A DNA stretch of 64,000 nucleotides from Timema cristinae (lineage: Eukaryota > Arthropoda > Insecta > Phasmatodea > Timematidae). The position numbers were made by a program, and so were the translations under genes. Position 1 is the first letter of the stretch. Every line of letters starts with the position of its first letter. The notes beneath the pieces were generated by a model that worked only from the letters and a program-made list of their open reading frames with translations, was not told where the DNA came from and made no database searches. This document shows, piece after piece, positions 25,501 to 38,100 of the stretch. Location of the stretch: the NCBI GenBank assembly GCA_039000515.1, contig JBCFYV010011135.1, forward strand, positions 29,541,876 to 29,605,875. The letters run 5' to 3'.

Positions 25501-28500
25501 ATCTTACAATATTATTATTGGTATTTAATAGCTATTTATAATCTATATCAAAAGTGACAGCTGAAGATCACATGACTTGACGTATGAATACATGAAAGTG
25601 TATCTAATAACTCTTCTAGCTGTCAAATAAGGTTATTCCAATGAATATTGGACTCTAGTAACATAAAAGATTTCACTTCATATTGAAAAAAGTACAGAAA
25701 GATTGGCAATTTTTTATAAAAAAGAAAATTTCATCAACCTAAATTTAAATTTTACTGTTGTGAATAATGGGAATTCCTCCCTGAAACGGTGGCAACCTTG
25801 ATAAACATATTAGGCACAAAAATATACTTGTTTTTCAGGATTTTGCACAGGTCTATGAAAGTGTAACTAAAATAATTTTGTTTTTAATATTCAGAAACAC
25901 AAATCTTAAATATTTCTATTTTCATATTAGGATGTTGGTAACAGCGAGGAATGTACAGCCCTCGACATGATGAAGTCTCTCAACAGGAATATATTCCGCA
26001 CAACCTTTGGTATCAGTAACACCGTCATCCTGACCAATCATGCCAAGTTTGACAAATATAGTTCCTTTATCAAAGAACCACCGCCTCTTGCAAACGACAT
26101 TCTCTCTACTCTTCCAGATCTCCTCAACACAGAGGTGAGAACACGCCTGATACATTGCTGCCAACCCTTCCTAGCCTTCTGTAATAAGTTAGAAAAGATT
26201 AAATTTGCTTGATGCTGATACTAGAACAATCAGTCGACCCAATAATCAGATGATTATAGTACATTGGCTGACCTGATGCAGACACTTATGGCACAATCGG
26301 CCGACCTGATAATCAGGTGATTATGGCACAATCGGCTGATCCATTAATCGAACGATTATAGCACAATCGGCTGACCTGATAATCAGGTGATTATGACACA
26401 ATTGGCCGACCTGATAATCAGTGATTATGACACAATCGGCCGACCTGATAATCAGGTGATTATGGCACAATCGGCTGATCCATTAATCGAACGATTATAG
26501 CACAATCGGGTGACCTGATAATCAGGTGATTATGACACAATGGCGACTGATAATCAGGTGATTATGGCACAATCGGCGACCATGATAACAGTGATTATGG
26601 CACAATTGGCTATCATAATCAATGATTATCACAATCGCGACTGAAATCAGTGATTATGACACAATTGGCTGATCCATAATCGACGATATAGCAATGGCTG
26701 ATCATTAAACGATGATTAACACAATCGCGACTAAATCACATATAGCCAATCGTGATCCATTAATCAGACGATTATGGCACAATTGTGACCTGATGATCAA
26801 ACGATTTGGGACATGCACTATAATTAGACAATTTGGACAGTTGTCCAACGCGATAGACGATTATGGCACCACTGCACTGAATTGATGATTATGACTTAAG
26901 TTACTGTTGATCATATCGCAAGTTTGGACAGTCGGTCGATGATTATGTCATTGGTTTGTTTTTGTTCCAGATAGTTGGTATTGCGAGCTTGAAGAGTGCG
27001 CGTAAATGGCTGACGTCCACATATTGGTACACGTGTGTCAAGGCCACTTCTCAAACAGTCAAAGGTGACGACCTTGAAGAAGTAGAAGACGTCGCAAATT
27101 CTGTGATTTTGGATACTTTACAACTTCTTCTGAGCTCGGGGCTGGTCAAGTACGCAAGCCTTGATGACATCTCGTCTACAGGTTTGTGGTATGGGTTGTT
27201 TTAATTATCACAATGTTAGAACTAGAGTTGGGTTGAATCCCATTCTCCAATTTACCTTTGAATCCAAATTTTGGAAAAAATTAAGATCACAACAGGAAAT
27301 ATAAATATAATAAAGAATACAAATAGAAACTAAATGTTAACATTCTTTCTTATAATGCATTCATTATAACATTCTTAAATTCAGTAAAGTGTTGAATTAC
27401 TGGTCTGGGTTTTGGTTGTTGAGTTTATCCTGTAATTATAATGGTTTCTGAACCACCAATAAGCAGTTTAAGAGCTCTAAAACAAATTTCTTTGGGTAAA
27501 TTAAAAAAAAAAATCTGGATTTGAGTGTCAAATCTTAAATTTTCTTGAATCCTTGAATCTCTGTTAAGGATCTACATTGGTGTTGGACTGAATGACCGGT
27601 GACTTAAGATCATTCTTTGGGTCTCGGGTATACCGAGTGTGGTTTTCAACTCTCCTTCCACACAAATGTGGGTACACCTCTAAATTCAACCTTCTTCATT
27701 CCTAACCCATTAAGGGCCGGTCTTACAACTACTGGATAAATATCGCTATTGGGAGGTTAAAGTTGACGACCATATAAAGGTGATCAGCCACTAAATTTTA
27801 TGTGTATTATGAACTGAATTTATCTGCTGGATAGCTATCTGAAGGGATAAATATATTTTTATTCAAGAAACGCAAGGTTGGTACTGTTTTTACTGGTACG
27901 CGCATGCGTATAAGCCCTACTGCTATCGCTACCACCTGACAAGTGGCGACAACGCTCAACATTTGTTAAATAATGGCTGCCTAAACGAGTGTGAGGGAAC
28001 AGATGGCGTCACGTGGGTGCAGAAGCTAAGATGTCTCGCAAATACTAATTTTGGTGTCTGCCAAAATGTGGGGAATAGTTTGGTACGGCGTTTACAAAAT
28101 TTCATTTATTGTACTCAAATTTAAATAATTTGTTCTTATATAACTAAAACTCTACAAATATCTTGTGAGATTTTATAAAAGTGTGAATCAAATGTTCTAA
28201 CTGTATATATAGTTAGAGACTGGGTCTGTGCTTACTAAACATGTGAACCTAGATTTTAACCTAAAAACAGATTCTCATAGGTGAAACCTCATGAAAAACA
28301 ACGCATCACTATGGCAATGCCAATTTTAATTTTCAGATAAACATTATCAGGTACTTAAACCTCCTGATAAAAATATTATGGATAAATTCAATCTGGCGGT
28401 CGTAAGATGCACTTTTAACTTATCGACCAGATAAAAATATTTAACAACCAGGTTAATATTCATCCAGGGATTATAAAACCGGCCCTAACCTAGCCAATAG

Positions 28501-31500
28501 GCGGGTTTTTGCAACATCAAGTCTCCTGGCCGTTAATTTATAGCTGTGATAGGGTGAACCCACATTTCACCAACAATACATTTTTTGGCCATGCTGGGAA
28601 TTGAACCCATGACCTTAGCTCAGTAGACATTAAGTCAGGAATTTGGTAAATTAGAAGAAAAAAAATCCGGAAAATGTTGTTTTACTCAAAATATGAACTA
28701 TAATTATCATTAATTTTAAAACTTATTATTACTTATAAAAAAATCTTAGTAAAAACCTTTGATGAAAAAAAAAGGGGGGGGGGGGGCTAGAACTGTGTGA
28801 CATACATCAGGGGAAATCGAGATAAAATAAGAGAATTTCATTGATCAAGTTGAGTAGACACCATTTCAAGACACCATAAAGTTTGTAAGATTATTATTAC
28901 CCATTTGGGTTAAACGCACTTACGCTAATGTGTAATGGTAGGGTGATTGTGAGATGAAATGGAGGACCTACAGTTTAACGTGGAATCCAAACCACGGTGG
29001 TAGGCCTGGCATTTCACATATTCACAAGTTGTGATTAATACACGTCTTGTCAAAGGTGAGGGAAGGGTTTGGTGATCAGATAAATCTGTGCCGGGACCGA
29101 GGATTGAACCCCGGACCCTCATCTCAGAAGTCCGACATCTTACCCCTAGACCACCAGGTCACCCAAAGTTTGTAAGAATAAATAGGCCTTGATATAATAT
29201 TCTATTTATTTTTATTCATATCTAAACAGTTTTTTAAGTACCTACTAACTGTCATATATTTCAAGTTATGACTGCTATCCATTTTAATTTACATCTGTTA
29301 AAATCCATTGACATCATAGCTTTACTCGTTTGTATCTAACCTAAGGAGTTATGCCATTTTGAAAATGGTGTACAATTCTCAGCTCATTGGTTAATACCAC
29401 CATATTGTTTGGGAAGAGTTGCCAAATTGAGCTCTGGTATCATCTGGGTCATAAACACTCGTAAGCAGCTGAGATACCAACGGCGCAAATACACTCTGAT
29501 TGTAAACTTTGATATAAGGTCGATCCCATAGTCACCCAAGTTAATATGTATACAGCCTGAACGGTTGGTAACACTTGGTGGTAGAAGTAGCTTCATCTTC
29601 GGCTTAGCTCTGCTTTGGATGTTTAGAGTGTGGCTTTGCATTTATAAAAAAGGAAAAATGACGCCAAACACCATTTTAAATTAATAGAAGCATGGCAGCT
29701 TTGAACATTTATCTGGTATTAATTGATTAAAATGGAAGAAAAATAAATAAAAACTGGGAAAAGGAGAAAAATGTGCAGAAAAATAGTTTAAAATGTGATC
29801 CATGCACAACCCTATTATATTTTACAGATGTACATGAACACCTTTTTAAAAATTTATGTATAATCAAATGTGATGTGAGAGTTAATTTAATCTGCCAGGG
29901 AGACTTTTTTTTTATATAACTTTTTATTGTTTCAGAATTGGGCTCCATAGCATGCTCACATAGTTTGAGCTATGAAAATGTTGTATTTCTCGATAATATT
30001 TCGAAGGAGGCTCACACTATTGGAATAAACGATATGGGATTTATTTTCGACGTGATCTGCAGGTCTCCAGAGTTTTCAAAACAAGAGGTATAACTCATTT
30101 TATTTTACATAATGAAACCCGTCTCGATGGCATAGTTGGCTGACGCGCTAGTCTGATGTTGAGCTAGACTGCCGAGGACGGTGAGATTGAGGTTTGAATC
30201 TCGGTCGGGTGAACTGGGGCTGGTATTTCCACTTTCCTTCCACACGAATGTGGGTTCCCTTCCTCTAAATTTAACCTTCCCAATTCCTAGCTTAATTAGT
30301 ACTTGAGTCTCTTCCGACTGGGTAGTAAGACACGCTGCTATAATTTTTTTTACATGATGAATTTCTTAATCTGTATTTGAATCTCAATGACAAAAATTAC
30401 CCACTTGAGTGGCTGTTTATGACAAGGAGATCAAGGTTCGAATCCCGGCCGGGTCTTTTGAGCCCCCCCTCCCCCTCTCTCCCCCCAACATACGGTTTTC
30501 CACTTTTTTTCCATGCAAATGCCGGTTGATTACCTCTAAAAATGGTTCCTTCTTCATCCTTACCCCATTAGGGTAATTATCATATATTCATGCAACCTGA
30601 ACAATTTGTAAGATGTAATTTTATTTTATTTTTTTTTTACTTTAAAGAAAATCGCTTTTACTTTTTGAGGTACATTTTATCATATTTAGAAGAAGGTATA
30701 GGAAAGATGGATAAAAACATATAAAAAGGAAAAACACAATCTGGTCTTACAGTTAAAAGAAGAACACAGTTCACACTTCTGCCACTACCTCTGTGTCTAG
30801 TGACATAAGTGTATTTATTACTTACCTTCTTCCAAATATAACAAAATGTACATCAAAAGGTCTAAAGATTGTTTAATAAGGAGGTGGCCCAATGGCTAAA
30901 TAATTTAATAATAATGGATATTGATAAATATAAATGAAAAATAAACTACTAAGTGTGAATTTAATTAAGAAACCCCACACATGTGGGAAGAATCCATATC
31001 TAAGGAGATTACTAATATAATTATTGACTTGATTCTTTTTACTATTTTTACCTGGTACTACCTCTCTGAAATAATAATTTATGTTAGATTAAAAATATAA
31101 ATATCAAGAATTAGAGATGGACCGAATCCACTATTTCTTGAATCCGAATCTACATTTTATTTTCGAATCTCGAATATCAAATCCATATCCTAGCAAATTG
31201 TTAGAAATTTTAATGATCTGCAAATAGACCTACATCACACATTATAGGCCTAAGCAAAAAGTAGGTGTCCCTAAATATAGTGCATATTTAATACCTTTTA
31301 ACATAATATTTACTTGGAAAAGAAAAAAACTAGTAATTTTTTTATATACATAATACATTATTTTATTATATTTCAAAATATTTAAATGAATAAAATATTT
31401 TTATCGACTGAGCGGGTGCATCATTGTAATAAAAATTGTTTCCGCTGTCACTTTGAACAGCGGTAATTAAAACAACTTTTTGAGCTGTCGTCCACGTAAA

Positions 31501-31514
31501 CTAAGGTCGTGAAT

Positions 31515-31604
<90 letters not shown>

Positions 31605-34600
31605 GGTGGAAGGACAGGAAGTTGAAGGCATTTACTAAACTCACCAGCCACAGGCTGGAAACGATGATGATGGTGATGATAAGAACCAATTGTTTTCTTT
31701 TGTCTTGATTGCTGTGTAGTTCCGCGACGAGACGGCGCTGTTTAGAGAGGCGCTCTCCTGGAACGTAGGTTCCTGTCATCTGGAAATACTGAGTCCTAGA
31801 GAGAGCGCCGCAGGAACACTCAACTTCCTACTACAGATGTTTCTATCACAAGACACTTCAATCAAAAGACTGAGTTCACGTTATGCGCACATTGTTGAGG
31901 TAATTACTCGTATCTCGGTCGGGTGAACTGGGGGTGGTTTTTCCTAAATGGTTTTCCACTCTACCTCCACGCAAATGCGCGCTCACTTCCTCTAATTAAA
32001 CCTTCCCAATTCCTAAATCCATTAGCGTGATTAGTACTTAAAGCGTATAACCCGAACGGGTAGTAAGACGCGGTGGTAAAATTGCTCGTATCATTATATC
32101 GAGAGTTTATAGGTTAGTTTATCAATGACTCAAATAAAAAACATTGAAATGCCAGCCAGAGTGCTTAAAGTTGTGGATATTTTCTATTTTAGAAAAAAAT
32201 TGCAACTTATCTGTTAGATTTACCGTATGTTTACAAATACATAATGACTAAAAATATACATATTTATAATATTTAGAGCTGGTTCGAATACACTCTTTTA
32301 TGAATCAAAATCTTGGAAAAATTCATAAACATAACAGGGAATAGTTAATATAAATAGTAAATAAATTAGGAATAGACCCTACTAATCCTTATTGACATTC
32401 GAGATTCAATAATATTTCGGATTCAAGGCTGAATCTTTTTTTTTTTAGAGCGAAATTTGTTTTAAAGCTCTAATACTGTTTATTGGTTGATTCAGAACCA
32501 ATTATAATTATAGGATGAACTTAACAACAAGGCCCCAGACCAGTAAATTACCACTTAACTGAATGTATGAATGTTATAATGAATGAATTATAAGAAAGAA
32601 TGTTAACATTTTGGCTGAGCTACTATTGGTTTTCTGTACTATTATATTATATTTATATTTCCACTTGCATTCATAATTTTTTCTAAGATTCGGATTCGTA
32701 AAATAGTGGATTTGACACAACTCTAAAATAAATGTCCATTCAAGATTTCTTATCTATTCATTATAAAATATATACAATCAGTCAAGTGTTAAATTACTGG
32801 TATGGGGTCTTGTTGTTAAGTTCACCCTATTATCATATTGGTTATGAACCATCAATAACCAATATTAGAGCTATAAAACAAATTTCACCCGAAATATTGA
32901 AAACAGAATATATTTTTAAGGTTTTTATTCCTGAATATATTTTCTTAAATAATTACATATAAAACACCGTTTTCAAAAGAAATTAACTAATAAAAATAAT
33001 TTCTATCAAAAGTGTAATAGAATTAACTATTTTATCAATTGTATTATTTGATATTTATTCAAATTTTTGGTAGTTGATTTGATTTAAAAAAATGCTATTC
33101 ATGTACACTTCTATATAATTTATTATGTTATTTTTTATTGTTTTATTACTTTTAGCGGTGTTATTTTTTAAGTGTTGATTATTACTCACTCCGGTTATAC
33201 GTCTATCTACTAATTACTCTAGTGTGTTAGGAATGAGGAAGATTGAATTTAGAGGTGTACCTGCATTTGCGTGGATAGAGTGGGAAACCATTAAAACCCC
33301 CTCTAATACACCTGGTCAAGATCAGACTAAATATCCTCGTCATCGGTAGTCCAGTCTATTGTGAGACTGGTGCCTTAGACCATGCAGCCACCAAAGCGGG
33401 TTTTAATAATAATATAGCTTTAACAAGTCTTAACATACTAGTTTAGAAATCAATATATTTTAAATCTTAAAAGATTATTCTAAAGGGTAATTTTAAAATT
33501 TCCCGTCCCAAAATAAAAAAGTCATTACCGTCCATCCCTAATTATTATATTAAGTTATGATCTTAATAAAATAATATTTGTAATATATAGTGACGGTAAA
33601 AGTTGAAAATTGGCCCTGGAAAATTTTGAAAAGTCAGGAAATTTTAAAATATGATTTGGTTGGACACCCTGATTTTTGAAAACTTTCTAGTCCATTTGAA
33701 AACAACCACTGAAATTTGACTCGAACTTTAAATTTCAAATGATCATACACTTCCTTAAAGGACAAACCACGTTATTTATCCAAAACTTTGCCCTGTTTAT
33801 ATGTTTTAGACTGCACAGCGCCTTGCGCGGGCGCTATTCGAAATCCATTTGAGTAAAAAGGATTCCTTGATGGCGGGTTGCTGCTTGCAAATAGCCAAAG
33901 TTTTGGAATGCGGCCAATTTGGGTCGACCAAGGAACCCCATCAACCAGTGCTCATAGTGGAAGCTGTCGTGCGCCAATTGGCGTCAAGCTGTTTAGTATA
34001 ACGACTTATGTCACGCCTGATTTCAGGTACTTGAATATTTATGCTACCCACCTTGGTGGTCGCATGGTATAACACGCTATCTTCGCGTTAGACTAGACTG
34101 CCAAAGATGGGGAGATTGAGGTTCAATCCCAGTCGGGTGCGCTGAGGGTGGTTTTCCACTCACCCTCCACACTAATGTGAGTGTACTTCCTCTTAAGTTA
34201 AAACCTTCCTAATCAGTACTTAGGCGTACAATCCAAATGAGTAGAAGGCGCGTTGCTATAAATATATATATATATATATGTTCAGTCTTTGAGAAGTATA
34301 TTACTGTTTTGGCCCAAATATAGTACAGTCTCACACATAAGACGACCCTAATATTTTGAAGGTGTTTAACATGAATATACCTCGAGGTAAAGATTTAACA
34401 AATTTGACACAGTTTTATCAGGTACTCTAAATGCTTGTCTTGACGCTCAGACACTCTTAAAAAAACTTTTAAATATGAAAAACAGCATATATTCTTCCAT
34501 CAACTAACATCGACTTACTGTGCTGCCTTCACAGTTTCACTAAAGGGTGGAAATTCTCTCTCTCTTTGTATATACATATATATAAAAGACGCACACAAAG

Positions 34601-35073
34601 TTCATTTTAGTATTTTACACACTAAATAAAACAAAATTAAATTGGATCTTTTCTCAGAATTGTACCTTTTATATTCGAATAATGGTCTATCAACTTATAT
34701 ATAACGAGAATTACGGATATTAAAACTATACATATTTTTACTAAGCAGCAGGCGGCATCCTTATATTCGTTTTGTTTTTTGCTTGAAATTACCAGAAAAA
34801 AAGATTACCAACTACACTATAACAATAATTTTCTCTTAATGTTCCTCTATCCAATAAAAGTTCTCATTCTTGAGAATTTATTTCCATCAACCAAAGAAGT
34901 CTTAGAAGTAAATTATGTGTTTGATTTGGGTTTTTAATAAAATTCATATTATGACCAGAGGCAAATATTTTAAATTTAAGAATGATAAACTTAATCACAA
35001 TTTTTTTGAATATATAGTGATCTAGAATATATGTTTATTAATTAGAAAATAACATATGTTGTTGTTTTTGTTG

Positions 35074-35104
<31 letters not shown>

Positions 35105-38100
35105 ATTATTATTATTATTATTACTACTAGCACCGCTTCTTACTACGCGTTCGGGTTATACGCACTTACGCTAATGTGTAATGGTAGGGTGATTGTGAGA
35201 TGAAATGGAGGACCTACAGTTTAACGTGGGATCCGAACCACGGTGGAGGCCTGGCATTCCCCACATTCACAAGATATCTTGTCAGAGGTGAAGGAAGGGT
35301 TTGGTAACATATGTTGTTGCTCAGCTGTTTTAATTTGGTGCTGCAATGCATCATGGGTCGACAAACATGTGAATCAAGCTTTACTCTGATAAACCTCTTA
35401 AACGTGAATTAATTTTGAATATATATATTTTTTTTAAGTTGGCAAGAGGGCGTACACAGTGATTCTGAGGAATGCTTTTGGCTTTGGATCGAGGATTCCG
35501 CAGACAAACACATCTACAACCATACTTATTTTCAACTTTCGAGGCAACAGGTGATAAACATAAAATTGTTTTTGTACATAATTCTCTACAACTTTTTATT
35601 CTAGAAATAAAATGATTTTAAACAGCAAGAATATAATATCTAGGCACAACCATGATGATTTTCATGTTTAATTCAGGGAATAATTAAAGTATTTTAAATT
35701 AAACAAAATAGAATTTGTATTTAAAATTCAAAAACTATTACAATTTTTTTTCATTCTCTGCTCTTTTAAAAACTCCATCCACCTTGGATGGTAGCAGTCT
35801 TACCTTGACTGATTACACTATGACCCTATCTTATAAGCTACACCATAGTGGAACAAAGCTAGGTAGCAGCAAGCTCTCCCTTTCCATTCTCTTGGCGTGC
35901 TCTGAACACATTCTTGCTTCCTCTATTTTATATTAGAGTTTGGTTGAATCCACTATTTTACGAATCTGAATCTCCGATTTACCTTCGAATCCCGAATCCG
36001 AATCCTGGAAAAAATAAGAAATATAAGAGAAAATATAAATATAAGATAGTAATATAAAATACAAATAGTAACTAAATGTTGAAATTCACTGTAGCGTTCA
36101 TAAATTCGGTTAAGTGTTAAAATTACTGTTCTGGGGCCTGATTGTTATGTTTGTCCTGTAATTATAATTGGTCCATTACACAACGGTGTTGGTTAAGGTG
36201 GAACAGAAGAGCCGACTGGAGCTCTGTCTGGTGGTGACCTTGGAACCCCCTCTGCCAGAACACTGCGATGTGTGGGTGCTCTCTGACCGCTGGGTCGGCT
36301 GCATCCACGGTAGCAATCTCTCTCTCGATCATATCATCCTACCGTTCCGAGAGACGCTTATCACAGGTATAGATGCTCTTTCAATAAATATCATCATCAT
36401 CATCATCTCCAGCCCGGGTCAGTTTTTTATCCAAGCCATATATTTCCCACTACCGGCTTGCTAGACCTTTCGTAGCTTCATATGTCTTATAGTCTAATTT
36501 AAGACGAGGACAGGCATAACATCCAGTCCCCTGGCTGCTAATTTATCACATTGAAGGGTAAACCCATATTTTCGGCTATGCCGTGAATCAAACCCGGTAC
36601 TCTTAGCTCAGTAGGTAGACACGTTACCAACTGAGCTCTGGTGTCGGACAAACACATACAATTCACAGGATTTTTTTTTTATAAATGTTATGATCATACA
36701 TAACCTGATTTTTAATACAAATCTTATATAAACTTTACACTCTATATATATTTATTTATATATATATATATATATAGTACAGACAAAATAACTAATTAAT
36801 AAACAGTTTTGTCATGAAATAATATCATAAAATTTACTCAATTTAATTAAATTCAGACCTGCTTTGCTGGGTGAATGGTTTAAGGCCTTACTGTTGCAAT
36901 AGACTAGACTGCTGATGACGAAGATCATGATTTGAAGCTCAGTCGGGTGTAACGAGGGTGGTTTTTCCTAAATGGCTTTCCACTTTCATTCCATACAAAT
37001 ATGTGTACACTTATATAATATTAAACTTTCTTCATCTCTCATACATTTAAGCATAATTAGTACTTACGCATATTAACTGAACAGGTGGTAAGATGCTGTG
37101 TTAACTAAACAAATTTAAATTTACATATTTCGAGCTAAATTTTTTTTTTTATCAGAACAAGTATCAAAACTTGACTCAAACCTGCACATATTTAATGAAA
37201 CACTTATTATTATTTGTATCAATATAGAGTTGAACAATACAAAATGCCTGCCGAGAACTGCTTTGAAGGATGCTCAGTTGGAGAAACTCTACTCGCACGG
37301 CCATTTTGACTCGGTGATCTCCCGGGCCTTTCATGCCCTCTACAGCGGCGAGGACAACGTTCTGGTCGCCGCACCGACCAACCACCACAAAGCGCAAGCG
37401 GCGGAACTGGCCATCTTCGCCGCGGTAAAGCGCCGGCCAGACACCAAGGTATGGGTCGCTCTTCATTTGTCGTGTTAATATTTGGAAGAAGGATAGAAAC
37501 AAATGAAAGGGACGAACACAATATGGCTTTTTACAACGAAAAGAAGAACACAGTTCACTCTTTACACTGCTGCCACTGGACAAAGAGGTAATGGCTGCCT
37601 CTTGATAAAAAATGTATTGTTACCCGCCCATTCTCCTGACCTAGGTTGCATTCTATTGAAATTTATTGAAAGGGAGTGTGAAACACGCAACGCAACTTCC
37701 TAAAAGTTTTTTTGGAACTTATATAAGGGCATTGGGCGGTAACGATACATTTCCTTCAAGAGGCAGCCATTACCTCAGTGTCCAGTGGCAGCAGTGTAAA
37801 GTGTGAACTGTGTTCTTCTTTCGTTGTAAAAGCCATATTGTGTTTGTTCACTTTATGCATTTCTATTCACCTTTCCTGAAGCTTTTCTTACAAATATAAT
37901 CAAACTGGAATTTGAGATCAAAGAATTGAGATAAGGAAAATGTTGATATTAAGATTAGTTATATGGATACTATTAAGAAATAGAGGTATAGAGTTTGTCA
38001 TATCAAGCAATATTACTTTGTATCACAAGTAGCATTACATAGGAATTGTGCATAAGAAACAAAAACATTGATGATGATTGAACATGATTGAGGCGAAATT

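Noticed and set aside
26225..26940. CRISPR-like array of palindromic repeats
   Set aside because: Units are contiguous with no unique spacers, sit in a eukaryotic intron, and no cas genes exist.
36178..36197. Coding start upstream of exon 18 ([10 protein letters not shown])
   Set aside because: Gap-free alignment to ASCC3 begins exactly at VEQKS after an AG; the upstream residues lie in the intron next to repeat F.
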